Positions 16,980 to 25,796 of a DNA stretch of 64,000 nucleotides are shown piece by piece. Made by a program: the position numbers and the translations under genes. The DNA is from Alicyclobacillus fastidiosus (GTDB lineage Bacteria > Bacillota > Bacilli > Alicyclobacillales > Alicyclobacillaceae): positions 186,001 to 250,000 of the forward strand of contig NZ_CP104067.1 in assembly GCF_026651875.1 (NCBI RefSeq), read 5' to 3'. The stretch's first letter is position 1, and each line of letters begins with the position of its first letter. The notes below the pieces were generated by a model. That model saw only the letters and a list, made by a program, of their open reading frames with translations, was not told where the DNA came from and did not search any database.

Positions 16980-18491
16980 TTACACGCTTGCCTCGACGTG
17001 ATAGTCGGTGGCCGAAGTCTTATCTTCGCCACGGCCCACTTTCAGTGCGCTGAATACGAGCGTAAACACGACCGTCACGACGATATTCAAGATGAGTGCC
17101 CAAATGGCGGCGTATGCGGGCATCGAATGTCCGAAGAGGTGGAGGACGTAGGTGGTGGACTTATAACCGGTCGTCGCCCACATGTAGATCCCATACAGAA
17201 TTCCTGCCAGCCAGCCGAGAAGCAGTGCCCGGCGGTGGAACCACCGCGTGTATAGGCCGAAAATCAGTACCGGCAACGTCTGCAGCACCAAAATTCCGCC
17301 AACTTGTTGCATGCTGATGGCGTACTGCTGCGGGAACCCGATGATGAAGACGAGCGCGCCAAGTTTGACGATGAGTGACACGACCTTCGCTACTTTCGCC
17401 TCCTGCTGCGGTGTGGCCGACTTGACGAAGTAGGCGCGGTAAATGTTGCGGGTGAAGAGGTTCGCCGCAGCGATGGACATAATGGCCGCGGGGACAATCG
17501 CACCGATGGCAATGGCCGCGAACGCGAAGCCTGCAAACCAACCTGGGAACTCTTTGATGAACAACAGCGGCACGGCGGCGGAGGTCGTCTTTGTATGAAT
17601 GCCAGCTGCCAGCGCCATAAATCCGAGCAATGCGATGATACCGAGTGCAAATGAGTAAGCTGGCAACAATGCCATGTTGCGCTTGACCGTGTTGCGACTG
17701 TTGGCGCTAAACACGCCGGTCATCGCGTGTGGGTAGAGGAACAGGGCGAGAGCAGAACCGAACGCCAGCGTTCCATACACGGAGAACTGCGCCGGCGTAA
17801 CGACAAACGAGCCAGGCGGCGTTGTACTTGCCAGGGCCGTTTGGGCACTGTGAAAGATGTGGCCGAACCCGCCGAGTTTGATTGGCAACACGATGATGGC
17901 CACGATGGCGGTGATGTAAATCATCAAGTCTTTGACCACGGCGATCATCGCCGGCGCCCGCAGCCCACTCGTGTAGGTGTACAGCGCGAGGATGATGAAT
18001 GCTACGATGAGCGGCCACTCGCCGCCGATGCCCATCGCCGCCAACACGGCCTGCATGCCCGTGAGTTGTAAGGCGATGTAGGGCATGGTCGCCACAATGC
18101 CCGTCAAGGCGATGGCGAGCGCGAGGAGTCTATCGCCAAAGCGGCCCTGTACGAAATCGGAAGCGGTTACATATCCGTGCTTCTTTGCGACCGACCAGAA
18201 ACGGGGCAGGATCATGAAGAAAATTGGGTAGACGACGATGGTATAGGGAACGGCGTAAAAACCAAGTGCGCCAGCCCCGTACATCAGTGCTGGGACCGCG
18301 ATAAACGTATAGGCGGTGTACAGGTCGCCGCCGACGAGAAACCACGTAATTAAGGTGCCGAAGCGCCTTCCCGCGAGGCCCCATTCTTCCAAGTGGCTCA
18401 AGTCGCCCTTTCGCCACCTGGCGGCGACAAATCCGAGGATCGTTACGAGTAGAAAAAAGAGAATAAACACGACGAGCGCAGCCCATTTCAT
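16980..18491 (-). CDS. sodium:solute symporter (SSS family), monocarboxylate-type
   Basis: The 503-residue protein has about 13 membrane segments and the SSS signature region (FFMILPRFWSVAKKHGYVTASDFVQGRFG near residue 95). WFLVGGDLYTAYTFIAVPALMYG is like the MctP-type branch, which carries short monocarboxylates or amino acids with sodium. A DUF3311 membrane protein gene lies 38 bases upstream on the same strand, a pairing known for this branch. The substrate is not certain. Start ATG 18491. Confidence 0.85.
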   Translation of the reverse strand: MKWAALVVFILFFLLVTILGFVAARWRKGDLSHLEEWGLAGRRFGTLITWFLVGGDLYTAYTFIAVPALMYGAGALGFYAVPYTIVVYPIFFMILPRFWSVAKKHGYVTASDFVQGRFGDRLLALAIALTGIVATMPYIALQLTGMQAVLAAMGIGGEWPLIVAFIILALYTYTSGLRAPAMIAVVKDLMIYITAIVAIIVLPIKLGGFGHIFHSAQTALASTTPPGSFVVTPAQFSVYGTLAFGSALALFLYPHAMTGVFSANSRNTVKRNMALLPAYSFALGIIALLGFMALAAGIHTKTTSAAVPLLFIKEFPGWFAGFAFAAIAIGAIVPAAIMSIAAANLFTRNIYRAYFVKSATPQQEAKVAKVVSLIVKLGALVFIIGFPQQYAISMQQVGGILVLQTLPVLIFGLYTRWFHRRALLLGWLAGILYGIYMWATTGYKSTTYVLHLFGHSMPAYAAIWALILNIVVTVVFTLVFSALKVGRGEDKTSATDYHVEASV

Positions 18492-18529
18492 TGCGTTGAG
18501 GATCCCCTCTCACCAAGCTGTATCTGTAT

Positions 18530-18739
18530 TTATGATTCTTTTAACATCCAGTACATAATTGCCGTGACGATGGAACTGATGATGACCCACAACATCTGGT
18601 ACCAGTAAAAGAAGGGAATTCCCCAGAGCTGTGGAGACACGGAAGAATAAAACGCGGGGAACAACGTCCCGATGAGGGGGACGAGAATCAACAAGTACCA
18701 CCATGGGCTGCCCTTTTTCTTCGGTGTCGTATTCTCCAT
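18530..18739 (-). CDS. DUF3311-family small membrane protein, symporter partner
   Basis: The 69-residue protein has two hydrophobic segments (WWYLLILVPLIGTLFPAFY and FFYWYQMLWVIISSIVTAIMYWML). DUF3311 proteins are typically encoded just before SSS symporters, as here. ATG 18739 is used because AGGAGAGGAGG lies 7-10 bases upstream; the frame runs 15 codons further. Promoter elements lie about 120 bases upstream. Confidence 0.75.
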   Translation of the reverse strand: MENTTPKKKGSPWWYLLILVPLIGTLFPAFYSSVSPQLWGIPFFYWYQMLWVIISSIVTAIMYWMLKES

Positions 18740-18854
18740 TTGCTGGCCTCCTCTCTCCTTAGGTTGTCTTGTCCGTGAGTTCATGCGCCGCTGACACGTT
18801 GGCTACACGATGCGGCGAATTGACCACAGAACTCACAATTAATAGGTAGATAAG

Positions 18855-18882
18855 ATTTTATCAACATTCATAAAAATGTCAA
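18855..18882 (-). promoter_or_regulatory. promoter of the DUF3311-symporter operon
   Basis: On the minus strand TTGACA (18882-18877) and TAAAAT (18860-18855) are 16 bases apart. A small inverted repeat, GATAA-GATT-TTATC at 18849-18862, overlaps the -10 element and could be an operator. The rest of 18740-19038 holds no gene I can support. Confidence 0.6.
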
Positions 18883-19038
18883 AACTAAATGTATGCGGTT
18901 TCAGATACTGTATCGAACCGTGCTGAGGTGAGGCAGGATGGCATTCCACAGCCTCGATGGACTCGCGGCATGGACACCGCCCGAAGGCGTCGCTACAATG
19001 ACATGTATATCTGCAGCAATGTACTTTGAAACGCTAGA

Positions 19039-19587
19039 ATGGAGCAGCGCACGTTGGCACTATATCACCATACAGAAGTAGATATTCAGCCTTTTCGCAA
19101 CCATCTCGACCGTACCGCCATTCGGAAGCGACTCCTTCTCTACTTTGCCAACGAAGAGCCAGGTACCGGGAAATTGGAGAAGACGTCGCGTTATCGATAC
19201 TGCGTCGAGACGATGGAGGACGGCAGCACCATCTGGATTGTTCGACCAGGCCGTCGCAACGGCAACGATTTTCGAATTGAAGTCGAAGGTCATCGATTCG
19301 GCAAATCCAAAACTCCAAAATACGAGGACGTCTATCGAGATTTGGAACTCAAACGAGAGGCGAATCCCAAGCAGTTTCAGAAGTTTCTGGAGTTTGTCGA
19401 CGCCGTGTACGCCTGTCGCGAGTTTAAAGAGAAGCGACTTCAAACGCTGTGCGCGAAATTCGCAGGCGTCGGATATCCAGCAGACCTGATCATACGTCTC
19501 ATCAAATGGTTTCTCATCGAACAGGACATGACCTACTGGAATTCGTCTGGCCGCGACTGCGCGTTCTATCATAAACTGCCGCGTTGA
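19039..19587 (+). CDS. hypothetical protein
   Basis: The 182-residue product is basic, rich in Lys, Arg and Glu, and has no membrane segment or motif that I recognise. Internal stretches such as SRYRYCVETMEDGSTIWIVRPGRR look like a folded, soluble protein. The ribosome binding site is weak, so the start is uncertain. A long antisense frame (19060-19572) exists, but its composition is less protein-like. It faces the transpeptidase gene convergently. Confidence 0.5.
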   Translation: MEQRTLALYHHTEVDIQPFRNHLDRTAIRKRLLLYFANEEPGTGKLEKTSRYRYCVETMEDGSTIWIVRPGRRNGNDFRIEVEGHRFGKSKTPKYEDVYRDLELKREANPKQFQKFLEFVDAVYACREFKEKRLQTLCAKFAGVGYPADLIIRLIKWFLIEQDMTYWNSSGRDCAFYHKLPR

Positions 19588-19614
19588 CGACTTGAAAGGG
19601 CTCGTTCTCCCTCC

Positions 19615-20823
19615 CTAGGCAACTGTGACGAGGGTCCCGTAACCAATCAGGCCGTACACCGTCTGGGCTGCCGCGAAGGGCAACTCGACACATCCGAGGC
19701 TTTGTGGGCTTCCATAGGAGGACCGTGGGAACCCGTGAATGGCGCACCCTTGATAAAAATAGTTTACATAGGGAACGCCCGGATCATGATAGGTGCTGCC
19801 ATCCGGATTTTTTCCCTGCATCGTCTGTGAGAGCAGGCGCGAGTACACTGGCCACGTACCATTCGGCGTCGGACTTGCGCTAATGCCGGTGTTGGCGAGG
19901 CTCGAGAACACCTTGCGCCCATTTTGCCAGACGTCGAGATGCTCAGGCGAAGCCTTTGAGACGGTCACATACGTGTATGGGTGAGCAGCCAGCGACTTTT
20001 TGGTGAGCGCCTGTTGTAACGCGCGGTATACGTTTGGGCCGGCAACACCGTCGACTGCGAGGCCGTGATCCGCCTGAAAGCGCATGATGGCGCCCTCTGT
20101 AATCACGGTTGCGGCATTTGGGTTCCAAAGCCGTTCGAGGGAACTCGGATACGAACCGTTCCACTTCCATTTTCCAGTCACCGGCTTGAACGCGCCGGTA
20201 TGAAACTGCAAAGCTAGCGTCGCCGCTAAGGATGGTACCGGTGCGCTCGTGCTATGCTTCGCCGCCGTAGTGGTCGTCGACTTTGACGTGGGTGAAGCGG
20301 CGGCGTCGATGGACGCCGTGGTGTTCGCGGTCGCCGTTGCGTCGGATGCAGGGCCTGCCGCGGTGGCCGACGCACTTGCTGTGGCGTTGGCGGGAGACCT
20401 GTTCACCGCCGCCGACGACGACGTGGAATTCGCAGGTGTGGTGGAAGCCGGAGGCTTGGCCTTTGTTGTCGATCCGGCCAAAGATGCACTTCCACCCGTC
20501 GCCGCGGGCTCTGGGAGGGTGAGGGTCAGCGGCAGGTAGTCGAGCGCCGCGAGGGTTTCGTTCAGCCACAAGGCACTTTGTCCTGTGGCACCGATGGAGA
20601 TGGTCGGGGGGCTCTGCGCCGAGACCTTGTCTTCCACCACTGGCATCACGTGAAGATGCGTGGTACGGTGAATATCTAGCGTCGTCGCGGGAATTTCGGC
20701 CGTACTGGCATCGACGACGGTGATATTCGGGATGACGTGCTGTTCCGTGATCCGGCCCGGGACCAGCATAAATGCCATAGACAAAGAAGCGAGTAGAACT
20801 TTGTGAAGCGATTGTAAGTTCAT
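19615..20823 (-). CDS. L,D-transpeptidase (YkuD) with peptidoglycan-binding domain
   Basis: The 402-residue secreted or membrane-anchored protein begins with a hydrophobic signal region (LLASLSMAFMLVPG). A long Ala/Ser/Thr-rich linker covers about residues 105-190. A PG_binding_1-like domain follows (ITEGAIMRFQADHGLAVDGVAG), and the C-terminal YkuD domain ends in HGFPRSSYGSPQSLGCVEL, with the catalytic His and Cys. It would make 3-3 cross-links or attach proteins to peptidoglycan. ATG 20823 is chosen because AAAGAGG lies 8 bases upstream. Confidence 0.85.
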   Translation of the reverse strand: MNLQSLHKVLLASLSMAFMLVPGRITEQHVIPNITVVDASTAEIPATTLDIHRTTHLHVMPVVEDKVSAQSPPTISIGATGQSALWLNETLAALDYLPLTLTLPEPAATGGSASLAGSTTKAKPPASTTPANSTSSSAAVNRSPANATASASATAAGPASDATATANTTASIDAAASPTSKSTTTTAAKHSTSAPVPSLAATLALQFHTGAFKPVTGKWKWNGSYPSSLERLWNPNAATVITEGAIMRFQADHGLAVDGVAGPNVYRALQQALTKKSLAAHPYTYVTVSKASPEHLDVWQNGRKVFSSLANTGISASPTPNGTWPVYSRLLSQTMQGKNPDGSTYHDPGVPYVNYFYQGCAIHGFPRSSYGSPQSLGCVELPFAAAQTVYGLIGYGTLVTVA

Positions 20824-21178
20824 CTGTTGCACCTCTTTAACGTGAACGTGGCGAACGCGGTCCCGGCGATGGGGAGGGCGATCGATGAATTCGATGATTT
20901 CGCTGAGAGTCTAGCATGAGTCACCGGTCATATGCTGTCGAAAGGTGGAGTGGATGGAATATTCTATAAACCACTCAGTCGCGCCACGCTGTTGCGCTGC
21001 ATTCACCGTCTCGGAATGTGCGCGAGACCTGACGCCGTAGCCTCTGGATGCAGGAACGGTGCCCGGCCATCGAGGTGCGGCGTCGACAAAGTGTGACACC
21101 CGATTCACAACGCTATCTGTCGAAATACTTAACAAATTCGCGAGATTGGAAGCGAAGACGGGATGGAGGATGCTCCAG
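20824..21178. other. 355-base intergenic region between divergent genes
   Basis: It separates the transpeptidase and the sarcosine-oxidase-like gene, which diverge from here. It must hold both promoters, but I see no clear pair of hexamers and no strong repeat. Confidence 0.4.
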
Positions 21179-22327
21179 ATGGAGAAGAATTACGATGTCG
21201 TAGTGGTCGGGGCGGGATCGATGGGGATGGCCGCCGGGTGCTATTTAGCGCAACAGGGCGTGCGCGCACTGCTGATTGACGCGCACGATCCCCCTCACGC
21301 GCTCGGCAGCCACCACGGCGACACGCGGATTATTCGTCACGCCTACGGCGAGGGAAGGCAGTATGTCCCGCTCGCGCTGCGCGCACAAACCTTGTGGGCG
21401 TCTTTGGAGGAGGCGTCGGGACAGACGTTGTTTGCGAACACGGGCGTCCTGTCGGTCGGCTCAGAGGGGGCGGCCTTTCTTGCCGAGGTCATCGAAAGTG
21501 CGCAGTTGTTTTCCCTGCCACTGGAGGTCTTATCCCGCGACGAGATGATACGCCGCCTGCCAGGGCTCCGAATTCCCGAGGGGTACATGGGGTGCCTCGA
21601 AACGACTTCTGGCGTGTTGTTCAGCGAGCGCTGCATCCGCGCCTTTCGCGATGTGGGCACGCGAGCGGGCATGACGGTCTTGCCGAATACGCGCGTGGAA
21701 GACGTCATCATTCACCCGAACCACGTTGTGGTGGCGACGGACCACGGCACATTTTCAGCGGACAAGCTCATTCTGAGTGCGGGGGCCGCGGCGCCGCAGG
21801 TGCTGCGCGCCACAGGGCTCAATCTCCCACTGCAGCCCGTTCGCAAGACGGTCGGGTGGTTTGCGAGTGACGAAACGCTGTTTGCATCGTCCGAATTCCC
21901 CGCCTTCACCTTCGATCTCGCCGGTGAGTTCTACTACGGCTTTCCGAGCTTCGACGGCTCTGGCGTTAAGGTCGGACGCCACGACGGCGGCCTTTTGGTG
22001 GCTGACGTCGAGACGATGAATCGCACGTTTGGTGCATATCCGGAGGACGAGGGCGAGCTTCGAGGTTTTTTATCGACGTTTATGCCACAGGCGAGCGGTG
22101 CGCTGCGAGCCGGCAAAACCTGCTTGTACACGTTGACGCCTGACGAGCATTTCATCGTGGACACCCATCCGAATCACAGCCACGTCGTCATCGCGGCTGG
22201 ATTTTCCGGGCATGGCTTTAAGTTTGCGAGCGTCATCGGGGAGATCTTAGCGGAATTATCGGTACAGGGCAGCACGACTCACGATATTTCCCGATTTTCG
22301 ATACAACGATTCCAGAGGCCGTGCTGA
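21179..22327 (+). CDS. monomeric sarcosine oxidase / N-methyl-L-tryptophan oxidase-like flavoprotein
   Basis: The 382-residue protein starts with the FAD-binding strand DVVVVGAGSMGMAAGCYLAQQG. The sequence HHGDTRIIRHAYGEG is the SoxA/SolA signature. Cys315 in GKTCLYTLTPDEHF is in the same position as the cysteine that binds FAD covalently in monomeric sarcosine oxidase. The enzyme would oxidatively demethylate an N-methyl amino acid, yielding formaldehyde and hydrogen peroxide. ATG 21179 lies 8 bases after GGAGGA; the frame extends 40 codons upstream without family support. No sarcosine pathway genes are adjacent. Confidence 0.88.
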   Translation: MEKNYDVVVVGAGSMGMAAGCYLAQQGVRALLIDAHDPPHALGSHHGDTRIIRHAYGEGRQYVPLALRAQTLWASLEEASGQTLFANTGVLSVGSEGAAFLAEVIESAQLFSLPLEVLSRDEMIRRLPGLRIPEGYMGCLETTSGVLFSERCIRAFRDVGTRAGMTVLPNTRVEDVIIHPNHVVVATDHGTFSADKLILSAGAAAPQVLRATGLNLPLQPVRKTVGWFASDETLFASSEFPAFTFDLAGEFYYGFPSFDGSGVKVGRHDGGLLVADVETMNRTFGAYPEDEGELRGFLSTFMPQASGALRAGKTCLYTLTPDEHFIVDTHPNHSHVVIAAGFSGHGFKFASVIGEILAELSVQGSTTHDISRFSIQRFQRPC

Positions 22328-22388
22328 GGCGGCCTCTGGTGCCCCGGCTCTGTTCGCCCGAATGCGCAGCACCGTCGGCGCTGACGTG

Positions 22389-22583
22389 TCAGAGGTTCGC
22401 CAACAGCGATTTAGCCCACGCCGCAAAGTCCTTTGCAGACGGCTTTGTCCCATCCTGCTCACATTTTTTCAGATACGCCTCCCACACGGCCTTTTCCTGG
22501 GACTGATTGCGCTCTGCCAAGATCATCACCTCGTTCTCGCTCGACGTATTGCCTGTAGCGTCTCCTGACTCCACCTGATTCAT
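22389..22583 (-). CDS. small hypothetical protein
   Basis: A 64-residue frame ends in EKAVWEAYLKKCEQDGTKPS and DFAAWAKSLLANL, a plausible helical, conserved-looking C-terminus. The ribosome binding site before ATG 22583 is weak; an internal ATG at 22526 would leave 45 residues. It sits between a flavoprotein gene and the ammonium transporter promoter. I do not recognise the family. Confidence 0.4.
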   Translation of the reverse strand: MNQVESGDATGNTSSENEVMILAERNQSQEKAVWEAYLKKCEQDGTKPSAKDFAAWAKSLLANL

Positions 22584-22682
22584 CCATATAGAGACGTGTC
22601 ATCGACCGGGGAGCGCCAGAGGGCTGAGATCCCACGTCCAACTCTGTCGACTTGACCTGTGACGACACTTTATTTTTCATCA

Positions 22683-22699
22683 TGTAAGGAATCATGACA
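22683..22699 (+). promoter_or_regulatory. GlnR/TnrA-type box upstream of the ammonium transporter
   Basis: TGTAA-GGAATCA-TGACA fits the consensus TGTNA-N7-TNACA exactly. It lies 75-91 bases before the amt start codon and upstream of a TATAAG element at 22736-22741. This predicts nitrogen control of ammonium uptake. Confidence 0.7.
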
Positions 22700-22773
22700 T
22701 AATTTATTGACGTTCCATCCCCTCACCAGTAGTCTTATAAGAAAATTTAATGTAATGGAGTGGGGGAAAGCAG

Positions 22774-24162
22774 ATGAAGTACACTCTCAAGACGAAATTA
22801 GGCGTGTTTTTCAGTGCTTTGTTGGGCGTGCTTCTTGTTCCATGTGTTAGCTTTGCTGACACGACGACAAAAATTGATTCAGGGGATACGGCTTGGATAT
22901 TGGCCTCTTCCGCACTAGTCCTTCTGATGACCCCAGGCTTGGCGTTTTTTTACGGTGGACTCGTTCGGGCTAAAAACGTCATCACGACAATGCTTCAAGT
23001 GGTTGCAGTCATTCTAATCGTCTCTTTGCAGTGGGTGATCATTGGATACAGTCTCGCGTTTGGTCCGGACGTTCACGGGATGATTGGCGGGTTGCAGTGG
23101 TTCATGATGCACGGCGTCGGTGCGGCTCCAGATACAGACTACGCGGGGACCATACCGAGCATGGTGTTTAGCATCTTCCAGATGATGTTCGCCATCATCA
23201 CCCCGGCGCTCATCGTCGGCGGATTGGCGGAACGCGTGAAATTCTCCGCGTTTGTGGTGTTCATCGTCCTCTGGGCGACTTTCATCTACGACCCACTGGC
23301 TCACTGGGTCTGGGGTGCAGGTGGCTGGTTGCACAAACTTGGCGTACTCGACTTTGCCGGTGGTACAGTAGTACACATCTCGTCCGGTGTCGCGGGCTTG
23401 GTAGCCGCAATTTACCTCGGGCGGCGCGCGGAGCACGGGTCGGCCTCCATCAAGGCACACAGCGTCCCGTTTGTGCTTCTGGGCACGGCGCTATTGTGGT
23501 TCGGTTGGTTCGGGTTTAACGCAGGTAGTGCACTCGGCGCGAACTTCCTCTCCGCAGAGGCCTTTCTGACGACGAATACCGCGACAGCCGCAGCTTCGAT
23601 TGGCTGGTTGATCGTCGAGCGGATTCACACCGGGCACTGCACGCTCATCGGTGCATGTGCCGGCGCGGTGGCAGGCCTCGTAGCCATTACGCCGGCTGCG
23701 GGTTTTGTCACACCGGGCGGCTCCATCATCCTCGGCCTTCTGGGTGGGGCCATCTGTTACTTCGCTTCCACCTTTATGAAGCAAAAGCTCGGCTACGACG
23801 ACGCCTTGGACGCGTTCGGTGGTCACGGTATCGGTGGTACGTGGGGCGCAATTGCAACCGGGCTGTTCGCGACGACGGCCGTCAATTCGTCGGGATCGAA
23901 CGGATTGTTTGCCGGGAACCCACACCAGTTGCTTATTCAGCTCGTCGGTGTGGCCGCGACGTGGGTATTCTCCGGCGTCGGGACGTTCATCCTGCTCAAG
24001 GTCGTCGATTTGGTCATGGGGTTGCGCGTGACGAAGGAAGAGGAAATTATGGGGCTCGATGTCGCGTTGCACAACGAATCGGCCTATCCAGAATCGCTTG
24101 CGCCTGGTGAGATGACCAAATTGTTCGGGGACCACACCATGCCGTTGTCCGGTGGCAAATAA
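22774..24162 (+). CDS. amt: ammonium transporter (Amt/MEP/Rh family)
   Basis: The 462-residue protein has an N-terminal signal-like segment ending near VSFAD and about 11 membrane helices. Family signatures are clear: TPGLAFFYGGLVRAKNVITTMLQ, DFAGGTVVHISSGVAGLVAA and DDALDAFGGHGIGGTWGA, the last holding a pore histidine. It takes up ammonium or ammonia. No GlnK gene follows, unlike many amt operons. GTGGGGG precedes ATG 22774. Glutamine synthetase lies convergently downstream. Confidence 0.93.
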   Translation: MKYTLKTKLGVFFSALLGVLLVPCVSFADTTTKIDSGDTAWILASSALVLLMTPGLAFFYGGLVRAKNVITTMLQVVAVILIVSLQWVIIGYSLAFGPDVHGMIGGLQWFMMHGVGAAPDTDYAGTIPSMVFSIFQMMFAIITPALIVGGLAERVKFSAFVVFIVLWATFIYDPLAHWVWGAGGWLHKLGVLDFAGGTVVHISSGVAGLVAAIYLGRRAEHGSASIKAHSVPFVLLGTALLWFGWFGFNAGSALGANFLSAEAFLTTNTATAAASIGWLIVERIHTGHCTLIGACAGAVAGLVAITPAAGFVTPGGSIILGLLGGAICYFASTFMKQKLGYDDALDAFGGHGIGGTWGAIATGLFATTAVNSSGSNGLFAGNPHQLLIQLVGVAATWVFSGVGTFILLKVVDLVMGLRVTKEEEIMGLDVALHNESAYPESLAPGEMTKLFGDHTMPLSGGK

Positions 24163-24233
24163 ACGTCATGCGAACCGGGTTGTGAAGTGGCAGACACACA
24201 GTTCAGGGTTAGGGGATAGAGCGGATTATATAG

Positions 24234-24270
24234 AAAAAAGGAGAGGCCTGGCCGACGTGTCAGGCCTCTC
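24234..24270 (-). terminator. intrinsic terminator of glutamine synthetase
   Basis: On the minus strand GAGAGGCCTG (24270-24261) pairs with CAGGCCTCTC (24250-24241) and is followed by CTTTTTT. It starts 9 bases past the glnA stop codon. Confidence 0.8.
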
Positions 24271-24278
24271 GCTATGAG

Positions 24279-25622
24279 TTAATAGCGTTCCAAGTAGTGA
24301 TCTAGCTCCCATGGGTGGACGGTTTTGCGGTACTGCTCCCACTCCCAGAGCTTCGCCTGCAAATAGTGTGAAAAGGCGTGCATCCCAAGTGCGTCCTGGA
24401 TGATTTCATTTTCTTCCAAAGCTTCGATGGCCTGTTCCAGGCTTGTGGGAAGCGGCGTGATCTGATATTGAAATCGCTCGTCTTCCGACATCGTCACAAG
24501 CGAATGGTGAATCGGATCCGGCGGGCACATCCGATTCGATACGCCATCTAGCCCAGCTTTCAAAATGGCGGCGAACGCCAAATACGGATTACAGGACGCA
24601 TCCGGTGACCGGAGTTCAATCTGCGTGTCTGTTGGCGTATCCGTCGCACTTGGAACGCGCACGAACGGCATTCGATGGCTGGTGGACCAGAACGTGTAGG
24701 CGGGTGCCTCGTAACCAGGAATCAGCCGCTTGTAGCTATTGACCAGAGGATTCGTGATGGCCGTGATGGCTGGGGCGTGGAACAGCAAACCCGCGATAAA
24801 CGAACGTGCGACAGGGCTCAAATGGTACTGGTCGCCCACGTGGTAGAACGCGTTCTCTTTGCTTCTCCCGAGCGACAGGTGGCAGTGTAGGCCCGAGCCG
24901 TCTTCGTCCTGCAGGGGCTTTGGCATAAAGGTCGCGTGCAGGCCGTGTATGCGGCTAATCGTTCGCGCGACCATTTTTAACGTGGTGATGTGGTCGGCGA
25001 CCGTCAGGGCATCGGCGGCGTGCAAGTCGATTTCGTGTTGGCCGGGGGCCGTTTCGTGGTGAGAGGAAGCGACGGCGATGCCCAGTTGCTGAAGCGTGAG
25101 GACAATATCGCGGCGACAGTTTTCCCCGGCGTCGGTTGGCGCGATGTCAAAATATCCACCCTGGTCATTCGGTTGCACAGTCGGTTTTTTGCGATCATCT
25201 AGTTTCAGAAGGAAAAATTCGAGTTCCACGCCGATACGGTATTCGTCAAAACCCAGCTCCTTTGCCTCGTGGATGACGCGTTGCAGGATGCCGCGTGGAT
25301 CCGCCGAGAACGGCGTGCCATCGGGTAGGGATATGTTACAAATCAGTCGCGCGATTTTAATGCCGTCAGGCGAAAACGGAAGCATCAACCAGGTCGACAG
25401 ATCCGGCTGTAAATACATGTCCGACTCCTCGATCCGAACGAAGCCGTGGATGGATGATCCATCAAACATGATCTTGCCATCCAGTGCCTCTGCCAGCTGA
25501 TTCACGGGAATTTCAACGTTTTTCAGGGTGCCGTGCAAGTCCGTGAACTGCAGTCGAACATAGCGGATGTCGTCTTGGAAGGCTTGTCTAAGGATGTCTG
25601 CCTTGGCGATATTGTTTTTCAT
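24279..25622 (-). CDS. glnA: glutamine synthetase, type I
   Basis: The enzyme makes glutamine from glutamate, ammonium and ATP. The 447-residue protein has the GSI hallmarks: MFDGSSIHGF, GVELEFFLL, HHETAPGQHEID, NSYKRLIPGYEAP and a C-terminal YLERY. It lacks the adenylylation-loop style of GSI-beta and matches the GSI-alpha form of Firmicutes, including FVRIEESDM. ATG 25622 follows GGAGG; GTG 25637 is less likely. Unlike in Bacillus no glnR gene precedes it, and I see no GlnR box in its upstream region. It converges on amt. Confidence 0.93.
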   Translation of the reverse strand: MKNNIAKADILRQAFQDDIRYVRLQFTDLHGTLKNVEIPVNQLAEALDGKIMFDGSSIHGFVRIEESDMYLQPDLSTWLMLPFSPDGIKIARLICNISLPDGTPFSADPRGILQRVIHEAKELGFDEYRIGVELEFFLLKLDDRKKPTVQPNDQGGYFDIAPTDAGENCRRDIVLTLQQLGIAVASSHHETAPGQHEIDLHAADALTVADHITTLKMVARTISRIHGLHATFMPKPLQDEDGSGLHCHLSLGRSKENAFYHVGDQYHLSPVARSFIAGLLFHAPAITAITNPLVNSYKRLIPGYEAPAYTFWSTSHRMPFVRVPSATDTPTDTQIELRSPDASCNPYLAFAAILKAGLDGVSNRMCPPDPIHHSLVTMSEDERFQYQITPLPTSLEQAIEALEENEIIQDALGMHAFSHYLQAKLWEWEQYRKTVHPWELDHYLERY

Positions 25623-25796
25623 ACGTGTAGCCTCCACATGAGCAGAGAGTGTTCATTGCGAGGAAACCCGAAACATTTCTGCGTACTATCTTATTATGAT
25701 ATGCGACGAAGAAGTAGATCACCATATTCAAATGATTCAAACGTGTTATGATATCCGCAACCATGTGGGTCGGTTGCACGTTATGCGAGATAGACT

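Noticed and set aside
19060..19572. 170-codon frame opposite the hypothetical gene at 19039
   Set aside because: The plus-strand frame has a more typical residue composition; both cannot be supported.
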